Shown here piece after piece: positions 35,929 to 46,740 of a stretch of 64,000 nt of DNA. The position numbers were made by a program, and so were the translations under genes. The stretch is from Erythroxylum novogranatense. Taxonomy: Eukaryota > Streptophyta > Magnoliopsida > Malpighiales > Erythroxylaceae. Below the pieces are notes generated by a model. It did no database searches, had not been told where the DNA came from, and saw only the letters and a program-made list of their open reading frames with translations. Each line of letters starts with the position of its first letter. Position 1 is the stretch's first letter. The stretch covers positions 124,001 through 188,000 of the forward strand of contig JAIWQS010000054.1 of assembly GCA_029891385.1 (NCBI GenBank), given 5' to 3'.

Positions 35929-38481
35929 GTTAGTGTTCACAGTAGTTTATGCAATTTTGTATGGAGTTAGGACTTGAAGATAGTTGAAGCTTTTGGAGTC
36001 CTCAACAAGTAAGTAGTGAGTAAAATTGTTAAAGTTGTGAATTTTTGAAATAAAGTTGATGAATTTATTGCCAGTGCATGATCATGGCATTTACGTATAT
36101 TTATATTCTTGAACATTGTGTTAAGGGGATGAAAATTGGGAATATGGTGTTATTTGGTTTTTGATAGATTTTTAGTGATCAGGTGTTGTGGAAATGGTTC
36201 TTGGACTTGAAATAACAATGAAATGATGTATAGGATTAGTGTAGAGAGTTAGATATGGAAATGTGATATGCTATGTTTTTTCACTGAGCATGTAAGAATA
36301 TATAGGTGTTTATACGAGAGTTGATGAAGACTTAGAGATGTTTAAGAAAAAGGTTTTTAAGTTGAGGAGTATAGATAGTATCGTCTATGATAACATCATA
36401 TCGTCTCTGATAATGTCATAGCATCTGTGAAGAAGTACTGTCTTAAGTTGACCATCTGTATCGTCTTAGGTTGACTTCTGTTTCGTCTTAAATTGACTTA
36501 GGTTGATTTCTACTTCATCTGCTTTCTGTTTCGTCTGCTTTCTGCTTCGTCTGCTTTCTACTTCGTCTGATATTTGCTTTGTTTTATGTGGACAGAACCT
36601 TGTTTGATTCTTTCAGCCATAACTTTGTCGTCCAACCTCCAAATGACCTGATTTTTGAAGCATTGGATTCATAACACATTTCTTTATCTCTCCATAGAAA
36701 TTTATAGCTTTTGGTTTTGACTTAAAAAATTATCAAAGTAAGGGCATCGATTGGAAGAGCATGAACTAGTTACTGAACATATTCCAGTATTTTGATGATA
36801 TCTTCTTTAGGATTCCAAATGAGATGATTTTTTATTTGGAGTAAACTAGAGATATAGGCTTACAAATTATCTGAAGAAGTTGAATTGTGATTCAGTCTTT
36901 AAGATATTGAATTTCTGGATGAAAGTTGTACATAGTACACTATTTTTGAATGTGAACAACCCAATAATGTTTGAAGCATATCTTCCAAATTACTGAACCA
37001 AATTGAGTGATTTTAGTGTCAATAGAAAAATCAGACTTAGAGGAACACTTTTCTAGAAGAGGGTATGACCAAATTATATCAATTGCATCCTCTGATTTAA
37101 CGTGAACAGTAGACCTAAAAGAGTGTCATGGAAAAATCTGAAAGTAAACCAGTGGGAAATGAATTATGATTTTAATGGTTTTAGTGAGGCATAAACCTAA
37201 GTATGAATTATACTTAGATGAGTTTTGACATGAGAGAGATTTTGGTGAAGAAACTGATGGAAGGATACCCGGGATTGTCATGAACATGCATTGTACATAA
37301 TTCATTCCTACATGGGCATTATTGAACAATTATATTTGTGCATGTTGTGATATATGTGTATGTTTTGCATAATATAGAGGAACGAATTGAACACCATCCT
37401 CCAGATGTTGTCGGGACTTTAAGGCAAAGGCTTCTGGAGCAAACTGTGAGAAACCTAGATAGTCTCACTTAATTACTTGTTTGCTTAATTTATGTTTTGA
37501 ATATTAATTGAATGTGTTTAATTGTGAATTCCGGACAGAAGGTCTGATGAATGTGAATGTGGATTGAGATATTGAAGTGTTGTATAATGTGAATGATTAT
37601 GGTACATGCATCCCATACATGAATGCATAATTAGATAATGATATTTGTGACCAGAGTAGCCACCGATTAGAGCTTAAGGCTCAATGAGTGAAAATGAGCC
37701 TCAAGCTCAAAAGTGATTAAGAGCCTAAGGCTCACTATGTATAATAAGCCCTGTATCCTCATCGAATAAGCGATGGTTAGTAATGAGCCCATTATCCAAA
37801 ATAGATCCGGGACAGTTCAGGCACTCAGTCACAACAACTTAACAATTATAAAAGTGTCTCATAAGTATTTCATATGCATTTTGATAAGTATGTTTAATTG
37901 ATTGAAATGATTAATTACCTATGCTTGAGTGAAAATGTGTTACATGACCTATTATGCAAATTTGTGGATTACATGTTATGTGAAATGGTGTGTTGCATGA
38001 ATTGAGTGAACCATCGATGATGGTTACCGCTTTGAGTTTGTAAAACTCATCAAAATTGCAACGTTGTCTTTTCAGGATCGAGAGACGACTCTAGCTACTA
38101 AGAGGCTCTACCAGTCGTGTAAATTGTGATTGGCAAGAGAAGTTATGGCTCAAAGATCGGTCAGCTGGATTTTGGGGATAGATTAGATAGACTTTGTATA
38201 TTTTCCTCTTCCATATAGTACTTTTGTACTAGGTTTTGATGATGTACATATAGAAAATGCTGAAAGACACAATGTAGTCATTCGATTTTTATCAAATGAA
38301 AGAGAAAAGAGTTGGTTTTAAAATATTGTGGCTTTTCTATTGATGCCTTCTAAGTGAATTATGACACCATGCCATATGAAGTGAATGTAGTGATCGAACA
38401 TAGCTCGCCCTTATCATAGGTTATGTACTGAAATGACCTCTGGGCATTATGGTGTGTACCATGTGATAAGGGGGCGCTACA
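35929..38481 (+). repeat. 5' LTR of gypsy copy 3 (left part missing from window)
   Basis: Plus-strand sequence ending GGGGGCGCTACA next to a primer binding site. It shares with the other LTRs, in reverse orientation, the hairpin at 38034-38048, the CCATCGATGATGG motif just before it, and an ATAACTTTG...CGTCC box at about 36617. The GC island is replaced by short repeats of TTCGTCTGCTTTCTGC type at about 36440-36590. Copy 2 is inserted in it, so its start lies left of the window. It is much more diverged than the other LTRs and appears old. Confidence 0.8.
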
Positions 38482-38488
38482 TTTGAGG

Positions 38489-38506
38489 TAGTATCAGAGC
38501 ATGGTT
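38489..38506 (+). promoter_or_regulatory. Primer binding site of gypsy copy 3
   Basis: TAGTATCAGAGCATGGTT differs from the standard TGGTATCAGAGCATGGTT by one G-to-A change. It sets the plus orientation and the LTR end at 38481. Confidence 0.9.
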
Positions 38507-38679
38507 TGGCATCTTTTGGGACATATAGAATGTTAAGCATGAAATATCACGAGAAATATGGATAATGATTAAAGTTATTATTTATTATAGGTCATCCGCT
38601 TTAGGTGATCAAATTGATCAACCACTTGACTAAGGATCGGTAGGAGCTAGGAGGGAGTCCTCGGTGCCTTGATATGAGG

Positions 38680-39700
38680 AGATGCCTCCTATAGTTTCCG
38701 AAAGAAGGGAGAGGAGGTATGATAGGCTGCGGAAGTAGGGAGCTGTGGACTTCTATGGCAATTCAGACCCTGCTGAGGCCGAGGGATGGTTAGAGAGGAC
38801 AAAAAACATATTTGATCAGATGGACTACGAGCCTGATGAGAGGTTCGATTATGTAGTATCTTTACTGCAGGGCCCAGCTTACCAGTGGTGGAAGGTTGCC
38901 CAGGTAGTATCACCAAGCCTTGCCAATTGAAGTGGGAGGACTTTCTAAGAGTCTTTAGAGATAATTACTTGCCCAATATCTATTTGGACATGAAGATGCA
39001 GGAGTTCTTGGAATTGAAGTAGGGTAGGACGTCAGTGGTTGAATATGAGGTCCAGTTTAATGAGTTAATAGGTTATGTTACTACTCTGATCCCTACAGAA
39101 GAAGACAAGTGTAGGAGATTTGAGAATGGACTCAATATGGAGATCAGAACAAGGTTGGTGCTTTCAAATCTAGGCACTTTCACTGAATTGAGAGTTGTTT
39201 CGATTAGAATTGAGCAGTTGCTGAGGGAGAGACAAGTAGAGACTGGGTAAGGATCTAGTATGAAGTGGTTTAGTGAGAGTCAGGAAGTTCTGGCAGAAGA
39301 GTTAGTAAGTGCTAGAACAGAGCATTTAGACCCCCAGGTGGATCCAGGCAGTTAAGATCTGGGCTGAGGGGTAGATTTTCACAACTAGTAGTGGAAGAAG
39401 TGCGAGATAAAGTCGGCCAAGATGTGAGCATTCAGGAGAGGAGGCATGGTGGTGAGTGTTGGAGACTGCCTGGAGTTTGCCTTAAATGCGGTTCCATGAA
39501 CCACCAGATCAGACATTGCTCTGCTACTTTGGGAGTTTAGTCTGTTATCAGTGGGCAATCTAGGAGTAATACTATAGTCCAGTAGAGCAGAGGTGGTAGA
39601 TCTGGACAGAGAAGCCGAGGTAGAGGCAGAGGGAGAACTGGGGAGTTCTTCCATAAGGACTGAGGGGCGGGGTAACCAATCGTAGTCTCAAGCTAGGGTC
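38680..39700 (+). pseudogene. Gypsy copy 3: gag with intact zinc knuckle
   Basis: Frames at 38745-38930 (DFYGNSDPAEAEGWLERTKN, SLLQGPAYQWWK) and 39035-39250 (VVEYEVQFNELIGYVTTLIP, EEDKCRRFENGLNMEIRTRL) form the Retrotrans_gag capsid region. A zinc knuckle CLKCGSMNHQIRHC lies at 39478-39519 with all four ligands present (CX2CX4HX4C). Gag builds the particle and binds RNA. Premature TAG codons and short indels interrupt it. Confidence 0.88.
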
Positions 39701-40125
39701 TATGTTATAACTAGGCAGGAGATTCAGGACTCACCGGATGTAGTGGCAGGTGCACTTCTCATCTATGATTTTGAGGCATTTGCATTGCTAGATCCAAGAT
39801 CCACATACTCCTTTATCGTATCGCATTTGACATGTAAACCACATTATGATAGGGAGTTGCTACAAAGATAAGCGAGGTGAGTAGACCTCAGTAGTACTAC
39901 TATCATAAGTAGGTTTACAAGGGGTGTTTGATTAGGATCGATCAAACAGAGTTAGAGGTAGACCTGATTATCTTACAGTTGAGAGAGATAGATGTTATTC
40001 TAGGCATGAATTGGCTCACTGCTCATAGGGCTAGCATGAGCTGCTACACTAAGGAGGTAATACTAGAATCTTTTGGTCAGTCGAGGGCAGTATTCAGAGG
40101 AGTTAGTTAGGCAGTACCAGCCAAG
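39701..40125 (+). pseudogene. Gypsy copy 3: aspartic protease
   Basis: Translation shows LDPRSTYSFIVSHLTC near 39789-39835, where the catalytic-loop glycine of DPGS is replaced by arginine. It is followed at 39928-40110 by IRIDQTELEVDLIILQLREI, VILGMNWLTAHRASMSCYTK and VFRGVS. The altered active site and the TAG at the end of that frame mean it cannot work as a protease. Confidence 0.85.
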
Positions 40126-41150
40126 ATGATATCATCTATGAGTGCACTGAGATTGATACAGGGAGGATGTGAGGTTTATCAAGCCCACGTCATTGATACT
40201 AGAATGAGAAAGTATATGAGTGACATTCCCATGGTTAGGGAGTTTCCGGATGTGTTTCCCGATGAGCTACCTAGTTTACCACCAGATCGAGAAACAAAGT
40301 TTACAATTGATCTAGTTCCAGGTGTTGCTCCTATATCCATTCCTCCATATAGGATGACACCTGTGGAATTGAAGGAGTTGAAGGCTCAGCTGTAAGAGTT
40401 ATTGGAAAAGGGTTTTATTAGACCCAGTGTTTTACCTTGGGGAGCTCCAGTGCTATTTGTGAAGAAGAAAGATGGGACTTTGAGGTTATGCATCGATTAT
40501 AGGCAGCTGAATCAAGTAACAGTGAAGAATAAGTATCCGTTGCCTAGAATTGATGATTTACTTGATCAATTGCAGGGAGTTCAGATATTTACTAAGCTGG
40601 ATCTGAGATCAGGGTATTATCAGTTAAAGATAGCAGAAGCTGATGTACTTAAGAGTGCATTCAGGAGCAAGTATGATCATTTTGAGTTTTTAGTGATGCC
40701 GTTTAATCGACTAATGCCCCAAAGAGCTTTTATGGTACGATGAATAAGGTGTTTAAGCCCTACCTGGATCGATTTGTGATTGTGTTCATTGATGATATCT
40801 TGGTATATTTGAAGAGCAAAAAGGAGCATGCCGAGCATCTGAGAGTCATCTTACATATTATAAGAGAGAAACAGTTGTATGTGAAATTTAGTAAGTATGA
40901 ATTTTAGCTGGATCAGGTTGTGTTTCTAGGACATATAGTGACTGGGGATGGCATAGATCTGAAGAAGATTAAGGTAGTGATGAATTGGGGAGCTCCGAGA
41001 AATATGTCGGAGATCCGAAGCTTCCTAAGATTGGCTAGGTATTACCGAAGGTTTGTTGAGGAGTTTTCTCTGATCTCAGCCCCTCTGACTAAACTTCTGA
41101 GGAAGAATGTAGTATTTATATAGAGTGAGGAGTGTTAGAAGAGCTTTGAG
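40126..41150 (+). pseudogene. Gypsy copy 3: reverse transcriptase
   Basis: Frames 40126-40395 and 40402-40743 are separated by a single TAA where other copies have a glutamine codon. They carry [78 protein letters not shown] and LVMPF. A small indel follows, then the catalytic FIDD box at 40785-40796 is intact. The thumb continues at 40920-41123 (VFLGHIVTGDGIDL, IRSFLRLARYYRRFVEEF). The pattern is complete in domain order but broken by stops. Confidence 0.92.
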
Positions 41151-41560
41151 GAATTGACACATCGGTTGACTACTGCACCAATGTTAACTATTCTATCGGG
41201 GATCGGAGGATATGTGGTATATAGTGATGCTTCACATCATGGATTGGGATGTGTGTTGATGCAGTATGGCAAGATGATCGCCTATACATAGAGACAATTA
41301 TGGTCTCACGAGATCAATTATCTGGTATATGATTTAGAGCTAGCTGCAGTTGTCTTTGCACTAAAGATTTGGAGACATTATTTATATGGAGAGACTTTCT
41401 AGATATACACAGATTATAAAAGTTTGAGATATCTGCTGAGTCAGAGGGAGTTGAACTTGAGGTAGAGGAGATGGACTGAGTTATTGAAGGATTATGACTG
41501 CACTATTGAGTATGACCCGAAGAAAGCTAATGTAGTGGTAGATGCTTTGAGCATGAAGTC
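41151..41560 (+). pseudogene. Gypsy copy 3: RNase H
   Basis: Readable as [20 protein letters not shown] near 41217, then [20 protein letters not shown] near 41338, and IYTDYKSLRYLLSQREL near 41402. The catalytic acidic residues are in place (D of YSDAS, E of LELAA, D of TDYKS). In-frame TAG codons replace CAG codons, for example after YGETF. The domain degrades RNA in the hybrid during cDNA synthesis. Confidence 0.85.
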
Positions 41561-42547
41561 TAATATCAGTGCAGCTCAGATTCAGTTATCGAGGTTACCT
41601 AGTTTAATTCAATTAAGAGCTCTTAAAGTGGAGTTGAATTTAGAACATGATAGGGCCTTGATTGCTATATTGAAACTTAGGCTGATGTTACATGATAGGA
41701 TCAGAAGAGTACAAAGAGAAGATCCTGATATGGTGAAGCTTATAAAGAAAGTAAAGATTAATCCAGATTTTGAGTTTGAGTTGAGGGATGAGACATTATG
41801 GTTGAGATAGAGGCTATGTGTGCCTAATGTGGATGATCTGAGGAAGGAAATACTTGAGGAAGCTCATATGGCCACCTAGGCTATACATCCTGGTATTACC
41901 AAGATGTATAACACATTGAAGCAACATTTTTGGTGGCCTAGAATGAAGAAGCAAGTGACAGAGTATGTATCTAGATTTATGACGTGCCAGCAGGTGAAAG
42001 TTGAGCACCAGGCTCCGATAGGAAATCTACATTCGTTGCCTATTCCAGAGTGAAAATGGGAATGGATCACTATGGATTTCATTATAGGACTGCCTAAGAC
42101 TCCGAGACAGCATGATGCTATATGATTCATAGTGGACCGGTTGACTAAATCAGCCCACTTCTTACTAGTGAGAGAAAATAACTCATTTGATCAGTTAGCC
42201 TGGAGATATGTGAATAAGGTGGTGAGACTGCATGGGGTTTCAGTGTTCATAGTATGGGACATGGATCCCAGATTTACTTCAAAGTTTTAGAAGAGCTTAC
42301 AATCTGCCATGGGTACTAAGTTGAACTTCAGTACAACATTTCATCCTCAGACAGATAGACAAAGTGAGAGGATAATCAAGACTATTGAGGATATACTCAG
42401 AGCTTGTGTATTGGAGTTTAGAGGAGCTTGGGATCAATATATGGCATTGATAGAGTTTGCCTACAACAACCATTATCACAGTAGTATCGGAATGGCACTG
42501 TATGAGGCATTGTATGGTAGGAAATATCGGTCGCCTTTATATTGGGA
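41561..42547 (+). pseudogene. Gypsy copy 3: integrase, cut by the Helitron 3' end
   Basis: The region starts with the HHCC domain ([20 protein letters not shown], and RFMTCQQVKVEH with the first cysteine changed to phenylalanine). It continues through the core ([68 protein letters not shown]). The C-terminal part reads ALIEFAYNNHYHSSIGMALY and LYWD. At LYWD the coding sequence stops abruptly within GGGA, exactly at a Helitron-type CTAG end, so the interruption is an insertion and not decay. The chromodomain and 3' LTR are not in the window. Confidence 0.9.
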
Positions 42548-42579
42548 CTAGCAGGTTAACACTACGCAAATGCGCAGTG
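42548..42579 (-). other. Helitron 3' terminus: hairpin plus CTAG
   Basis: On the minus strand the end reads CACTGCGC-ATTT-GCGTAGTG (one mispair in an 8-bp stem), 8 bases TTAACCTG, then CTAG followed by T. This is the textbook Helitron end: a short hairpin 8-12 bases before CTRR, inserted between A and T. The interrupted gypsy codons (TGG GA^T) agree with a clean insertion. Confidence 0.85.
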
Positions 42580-42710
42580 AAAGTGCCCAGTGAATTTATA
42601 CACAGGGCAAAATTTAACATGAAGAAGAACTAAGATGAAATGACTTTTTTTTCAGATAAGATAAAAATAGTTTACATGTGTACTACTGACATCTGCAGTA
42701 TAAAGATACC

Positions 42711-42953
42711 TTAATCTATAAGTTTTTTAATGTGGGCTTCATAAGATTTCCTAGTCTCGAAGTTTACTTCTTTGAGATCGTTGGCCATCTTTATCATTCG
42801 ACTAGTTTCATACATCACGACGTAGCGAAGTGCATTTGAACTACTATGTTGGATAAGTAACTTATCTAGCTGATTTTGAGGATCATATGTCTCCTTTATG
42901 GCATTTTTCAAATATCTTTTGCGCTCGAAATAGCTGAAATTCATATCTGGCAT
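42711..42953 (-). CDS. Unrecognised 80-residue open frame
   Basis: An ATG-started minus-strand frame giving a charged, probably helical product rich in lysine and glutamate (for example YFERKRYLKNAIKETYDPQN). Its composition is more protein-like than the neighbouring repeats. It lies 130-400 bases inside the Helitron 3' end. I do not recognise a family. It could be an exon fragment carried by the Helitron or chance. Sequence at 42580-42710 and 42954-43550 shows no further feature. Confidence 0.25.
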   Translation of the reverse strand: MPDMNFSYFERKRYLKNAIKETYDPQNQLDKLLIQHSSSNALRYVVMYETSRMIKMANDLKEVNFETRKSYEAHIKKLID

Positions 42954-43549
42954 TAAAATAACGAAATTGGTGTATAAATGTTGTTAGGAATTTAGACCTC
43001 CCGAACCCACACCCAACCAATATGGGACAACAAAGAAGCCAACCTCAACAAATGTGATAATTATTTCACAACTTTATTGAGAAGGAAGAATCAGACGAAG
43101 GTTGGTGAGGCAAAATGCACCACAGAATAAGGAGGGAACCTATAAAAAATGTTGCGTAAAGATAAAGAAAGGATTTTGTTGACATTATAAATTGAAAAAA
43201 TTAGGATGAAAAAAGTAATCGAGAAAAGAATCTACATTCTTGACACGAAGCAGTCGTTCTTTGTTTGTTGAAATAGAAGAAGTAACCTTGACTATTGCTA
43301 TCTTTGTGGAATGGAGAATGGGATGTATTTATGCGTGGTATTAAATAAGGGGCAGTACTCGAAATGATTTTCCTAGATATAGGCAAAAACATAGCTCAGC
43401 TATCAATTGAAACGTCAATCTATATTTTGATCTTATGTTTGTTTACTTCTGCAATACGTTATTGGTAGTATTTGACATTATTATAGAAGTTAGAAGATTA
43501 TTGGATATAACGAAAAGACGTCTCGATATCTTCTTTCTAGATTTTGGGG

Positions 43550-43830
43550 GTTACATGTTTTCGAAGAAGGATTTGTCAATTCGTATACTCGAAGAAGACA
43601 TAGGGAATTGGTAAGTGAAATTTAATCGGAGTTGGAAATGACATCAACTGAACTGTTTTAAATGAAGAAGAACAAGAGCAAGCTGAAAGAAGCAAAAATG
43701 AGTTGAAGTAGTAAGAGGTTGAAAAGCGAATTTAAAGAAGAAAACGAATGGAAGTTCAAAAGTGATTAAAGCAAAAGCGGTTGTTATCTTTGGATAGATA
43801 ATCGACGGAAAATCTTCAATACCTTGGCGA
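43550..43830 (+). repeat. Repeat shared with 55070-55270
   Basis: The stretch from GAAGAAGGATTTGTCAATTC through GACATCAACTGAACTG to GATAATCGACGGAAAATCTT is repeated in diverged form at 55070-55270. In both places it leads into the block seen in the tandem array. Its nature is unknown. Confidence 0.6.
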
Positions 43831-45450
43831 AAAAATGACAAACAAGGGTCATCATTTGTGATACGTGGAGCGGAGGAGTTCTATCGACATGAGAAAAATA
43901 TATGTACAAGGAAAGAGGATGCGGTGGTGAAGTAGCGACTTTGCAATTTATGATAAATCTCCTCATATCGAAAGTGACTACGCCTTCTTATGCTAGAGTT
44001 TTGGATCGTTGAAGTAGAAATAATGATGAGACGGCAGACGATGAAAAGCGAGCGCAGAGGGAAGATGAAAAGCAGACGAAAGAAGAAAAAGTTCAAAAGT
44101 AGAAGAAAGAAAAAGCAGTTGTTATACTGGATAGATAATCTAATGGAAAATTTTCAACACCTTGGCGAAAAAATGACAAACAAGGGTCATCTATTGACTA
44201 ATCTGTGGAAAAATGGTGGGAAGAATGAGGCAAGCGAGCAGCAAAAAATAAGGCGAAGTCGAGAAGCGACAAGTGAAAAGCGACGAAAGAAGAAAAGGAG
44301 ATGGCAGTTGAAAAGAAGACGGAAGCAAAAGCAGACGGAAGAAAAAGCAAACGAAAGCAAAAGCAGAGGCAAGCAGAACGAGACGATACTGCACAGATAA
44401 TCTAATGGAAATTCTTCAACACCTTGGCGAAAAAATAACAAACATGGCTCATGTGTTGACTTATGTGTGGAAAAATGCCGGAAAGAACAATAGAAGATTG
44501 TAACAATGTTTATCTTTCTTCTAGTCATTCATAATGCGTGAATCGGTTTTGGGTAAGACTACAAGTGTCCTTGTCTATAAGGTACTTACAGAGGTTGTGT
44601 CTGATATGCTAGAGTTTTGGATCGTTGAAGTAGAAATAATGATGAGACAGCAGACGATGAAAATGTGAGCCTTGAAGGGAAAAGCATTTAAAGAAGAAAA
44701 GGAGATGGCGGTTAAAAAGTAGACGGAAGCAAGCGCAGACGAGAAGCAAAAAGTAGACGCAAATAAAACGAGGCGATATTACGAGATAATCTAATGGAAA
44801 TTCTTCAACACCTTGGCGAAAAAACAAGAAACATGGCTCATGTGTTGACTTATGTGTGGAAAATGGCGGAAAGAACAATACGAAGATTGTAACAATGTTT
44901 ATCTTTCTTGTATTCATTGATAATGTGAATCGGTTTTTGGGTAAGACTCAAGTGTCCTTGTCTATAAGGTACTTACATAGGTTGTATCTGATATGCTAGA
45001 GTTTTGGATCGTTGAAGTAGAAATAATGATGAGACAACAGACGATGAAAAGCAGAGCGTGAGACGGAAGGTGAAAAGCGAGCGAAAGAAGAAAAGGAGAT
45101 GGCGGTTGAAAAGCGGGCGGAAGCAAAAGAAAGCGTAAGCAAAAGCGAGACTTAAGCAAAGCGAGGCGATCTTGCATGATAATCTAATGGAAATTCTTCA
45201 ACACCTTGGCAAAAAACAACAAACATGGCTCATATGTTGACTTATGTGTGGAAAATGGCGGAAAGAACAATCACGAAGATTGTAACAATGTTTATCTTTC
45301 TTGTAGTCATTCATAATGTGTGAATCGGTTTTTGGGTAAGACTCAAAGTGTCCTTGTCTATAAGGTACTTCATGGGTTGTGTCAGATATGCTAGAGTTTT
45401 GGATCGTTCAAGTAGAAATAATGATGAGACGGCAGACGATGAAAAACGAG
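43790..45450 (+). repeat. Tandem array of a ~390-bp unit
   Basis: The phrase TGCTAGAGTTTTGGATCGTT starts units at about 43990, 44608, 44992 and 45388. A second phrase, TAATCTAATGGAAATTCTTC with CACCTTGGCGAAAAA, occurs at about 43795, 44138, 44397, 44792 and 45181. Unit spacing is about 385-395, with one longer 618-bp interval that contains an extra partial unit. Units also carry AAGCGAGCGAAAGAAG-type purine-rich filler. Open frames here are by-products of the purine bias. Confidence 0.8.
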
Positions 45451-45720
45451 CCTTGAAAAAGAGAGGAAGGTATTGAAAGCGGTGGAGTTGAGCAGGAGAG
45501 GAGTTGAAAGCGGATGGAAGCAAAAGCGGCATGAAGTTGAAAAGCGAGAGGAAAGAAGAAAAAAGCAGACGGAAGTTGAATAGTAGAGGAAAGCAAAAGT
45601 AGACGGAACTCCTAAGCGGATTTAAAGAAGTAAAAGCAGAGCGGAGTTGAAAAGCAGAGGGAAGCAAAAGCAGAGGGAAGCAAAAGCAGACGGATGCAAA
45701 AGTGGACAAGAGCAAAAAAA
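45450..45720 (+). repeat. Purine-rich GAAGCAAAAGCAGACG low-complexity tract
   Basis: Irregular repeats of short AGCAGACGGAAGCAAA-type units. The sequence is nearly pure A and G with few T, so the reverse frames are artificially open. No gene is supported. Confidence 0.65.
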
Positions 45721-45904
45721 ATTTATAATTTTTTTTAGTAGGTCTTGTGAAAAGAACAAGTTTGTTTTAATTAAGCGTTTTCGTAGGTTTTTTTGTTTTA
45801 AAAGGGAAATACACAAGGTACAACTTGTTTGATTGAAGTCTCAACTTCTATCGTCTTAAATAACACGATGTAATATTACAATTCTTGAAAGTACAATCTT
45901 CATG

Positions 45905-46010
45905 AACATATTTACAATCTTCCTATTGAATCACAAGTAGCTGCTATATGGAGTGACACTGACGATAAACAACATGATAAATGTCCTCATATCCAAGTCT
46001 GCAGTAGGCA
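45905..46010 (+). pseudogene. Helitron Rep fragment, first scrap
   Basis: TTTACAATCTTCCTATTGAA through GCTGCTATATGGAGTGACAC to CATGATAAATGTCCTCATAT matches, in opposite orientation, the Helitron Rep-helicase sequence at about 62215-62310 (YNLPLAS...AAIW...DKSPHIQV). It is a detached copy of the same coding segment. Confidence 0.6.
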
Positions 46011-46127
46011 TTCTTTATTTGCGGCATCCTTTTTTAGATTTGTCTCTCCTTAATGTAGATGCTGGAAGTTTGTGTCACTCAAAAATTGATTAACACATTA
46101 TGAATGACTACAAGAAAGATCAAGATT

Positions 46128-46292
46128 GTTACAATCTTCCTATTGGATCACAAGGACCTTTGAAGAGCAGCGTGGAGAATGATAGACATGATAAATCTCG
46201 TCATATCCAAGTCTCCAAATCGTCTTCTTTATTTGAGCCATCCTTTTCAGGGCTGACAACATGATAAATCTCCTTATATCCAAGTCATTTAT
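46128..46292 (+). pseudogene. Helitron Rep fragments, second and third scraps
   Basis: Two more copies of the same segment. One runs from GTTACAATCTTCCTATTGGA to CATATCCAAGTCTCC (46128-46230). A shorter one contains CATGATAAATCTCCTTATAT (about 46259-46290). Together with 45905-46010 they form a small cluster of the same Rep piece. Confidence 0.55.
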
Positions 46293-46489
46293 GCATGAGA
46301 GTTGGTGAACATTGATATTCTTTCGGCAGAACAAAAGTGGACAGAACAACAAATAAACTCCAAAACATCATGCAGATGACCAAAAAAAAGCTCAAAGAAG
46401 ATTTATAAGTAATGAGAGGAATAAAACTAAGAGGCGATATCTGCGAATGAGCAAGAAGACACTATATAAGCGATCACAAGGGCATGGAT

Positions 46490-46740
46490 TGTGGGGTCAC
46501 AATGCGTGATCGCGACAAAATATTGCATCGAGAAGATTGGGTCGGGAGATTGTGTGTATAGAGAGAAAGCGACACAACATGAATGACAATATGAATGAAT
46601 GAAAAGATATAAATAGATATAAGTAGTCACAAGGGCATGCATTCGCTGACGCCGCCACGACAAAATATTGCATCGAGAAGATGTGTCGGGAAGATTGCGT
46701 GTATATCGCGAAGAAACATAGATTATCACAAGAGATATAT
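46490..46740 (+). repeat. CGACAAAATATTGCATCGAG repeat pair, copia LTR tail
   Basis: CGACAAAATATTGCATCGAG occurs at about 46506, a variant at about 46660, and again near 50630 and 50685 after a copia LTR. Their shared placement before the CAGACG array suggests they are the 3' part of a copia LTR or its leader. Confidence 0.5.

Noticed and set aside
42560..42579. CACTAC at the start of the region as a possible CACTA transposon end
   Set aside because: It is one arm of the hairpin belonging to a Helitron 3' end. No matching inverted terminus and no 3-bp duplication are seen, while the A^T/CTAG geometry fits a Helitron.
43881..45816. Long reverse-strand frames rich in leucine, phenylalanine and serine
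   Set aside because: They read the complement of purine-rich AAGCAGACG repeats, which have few stop codons by composition. Different repeat units give similar products in several frames.
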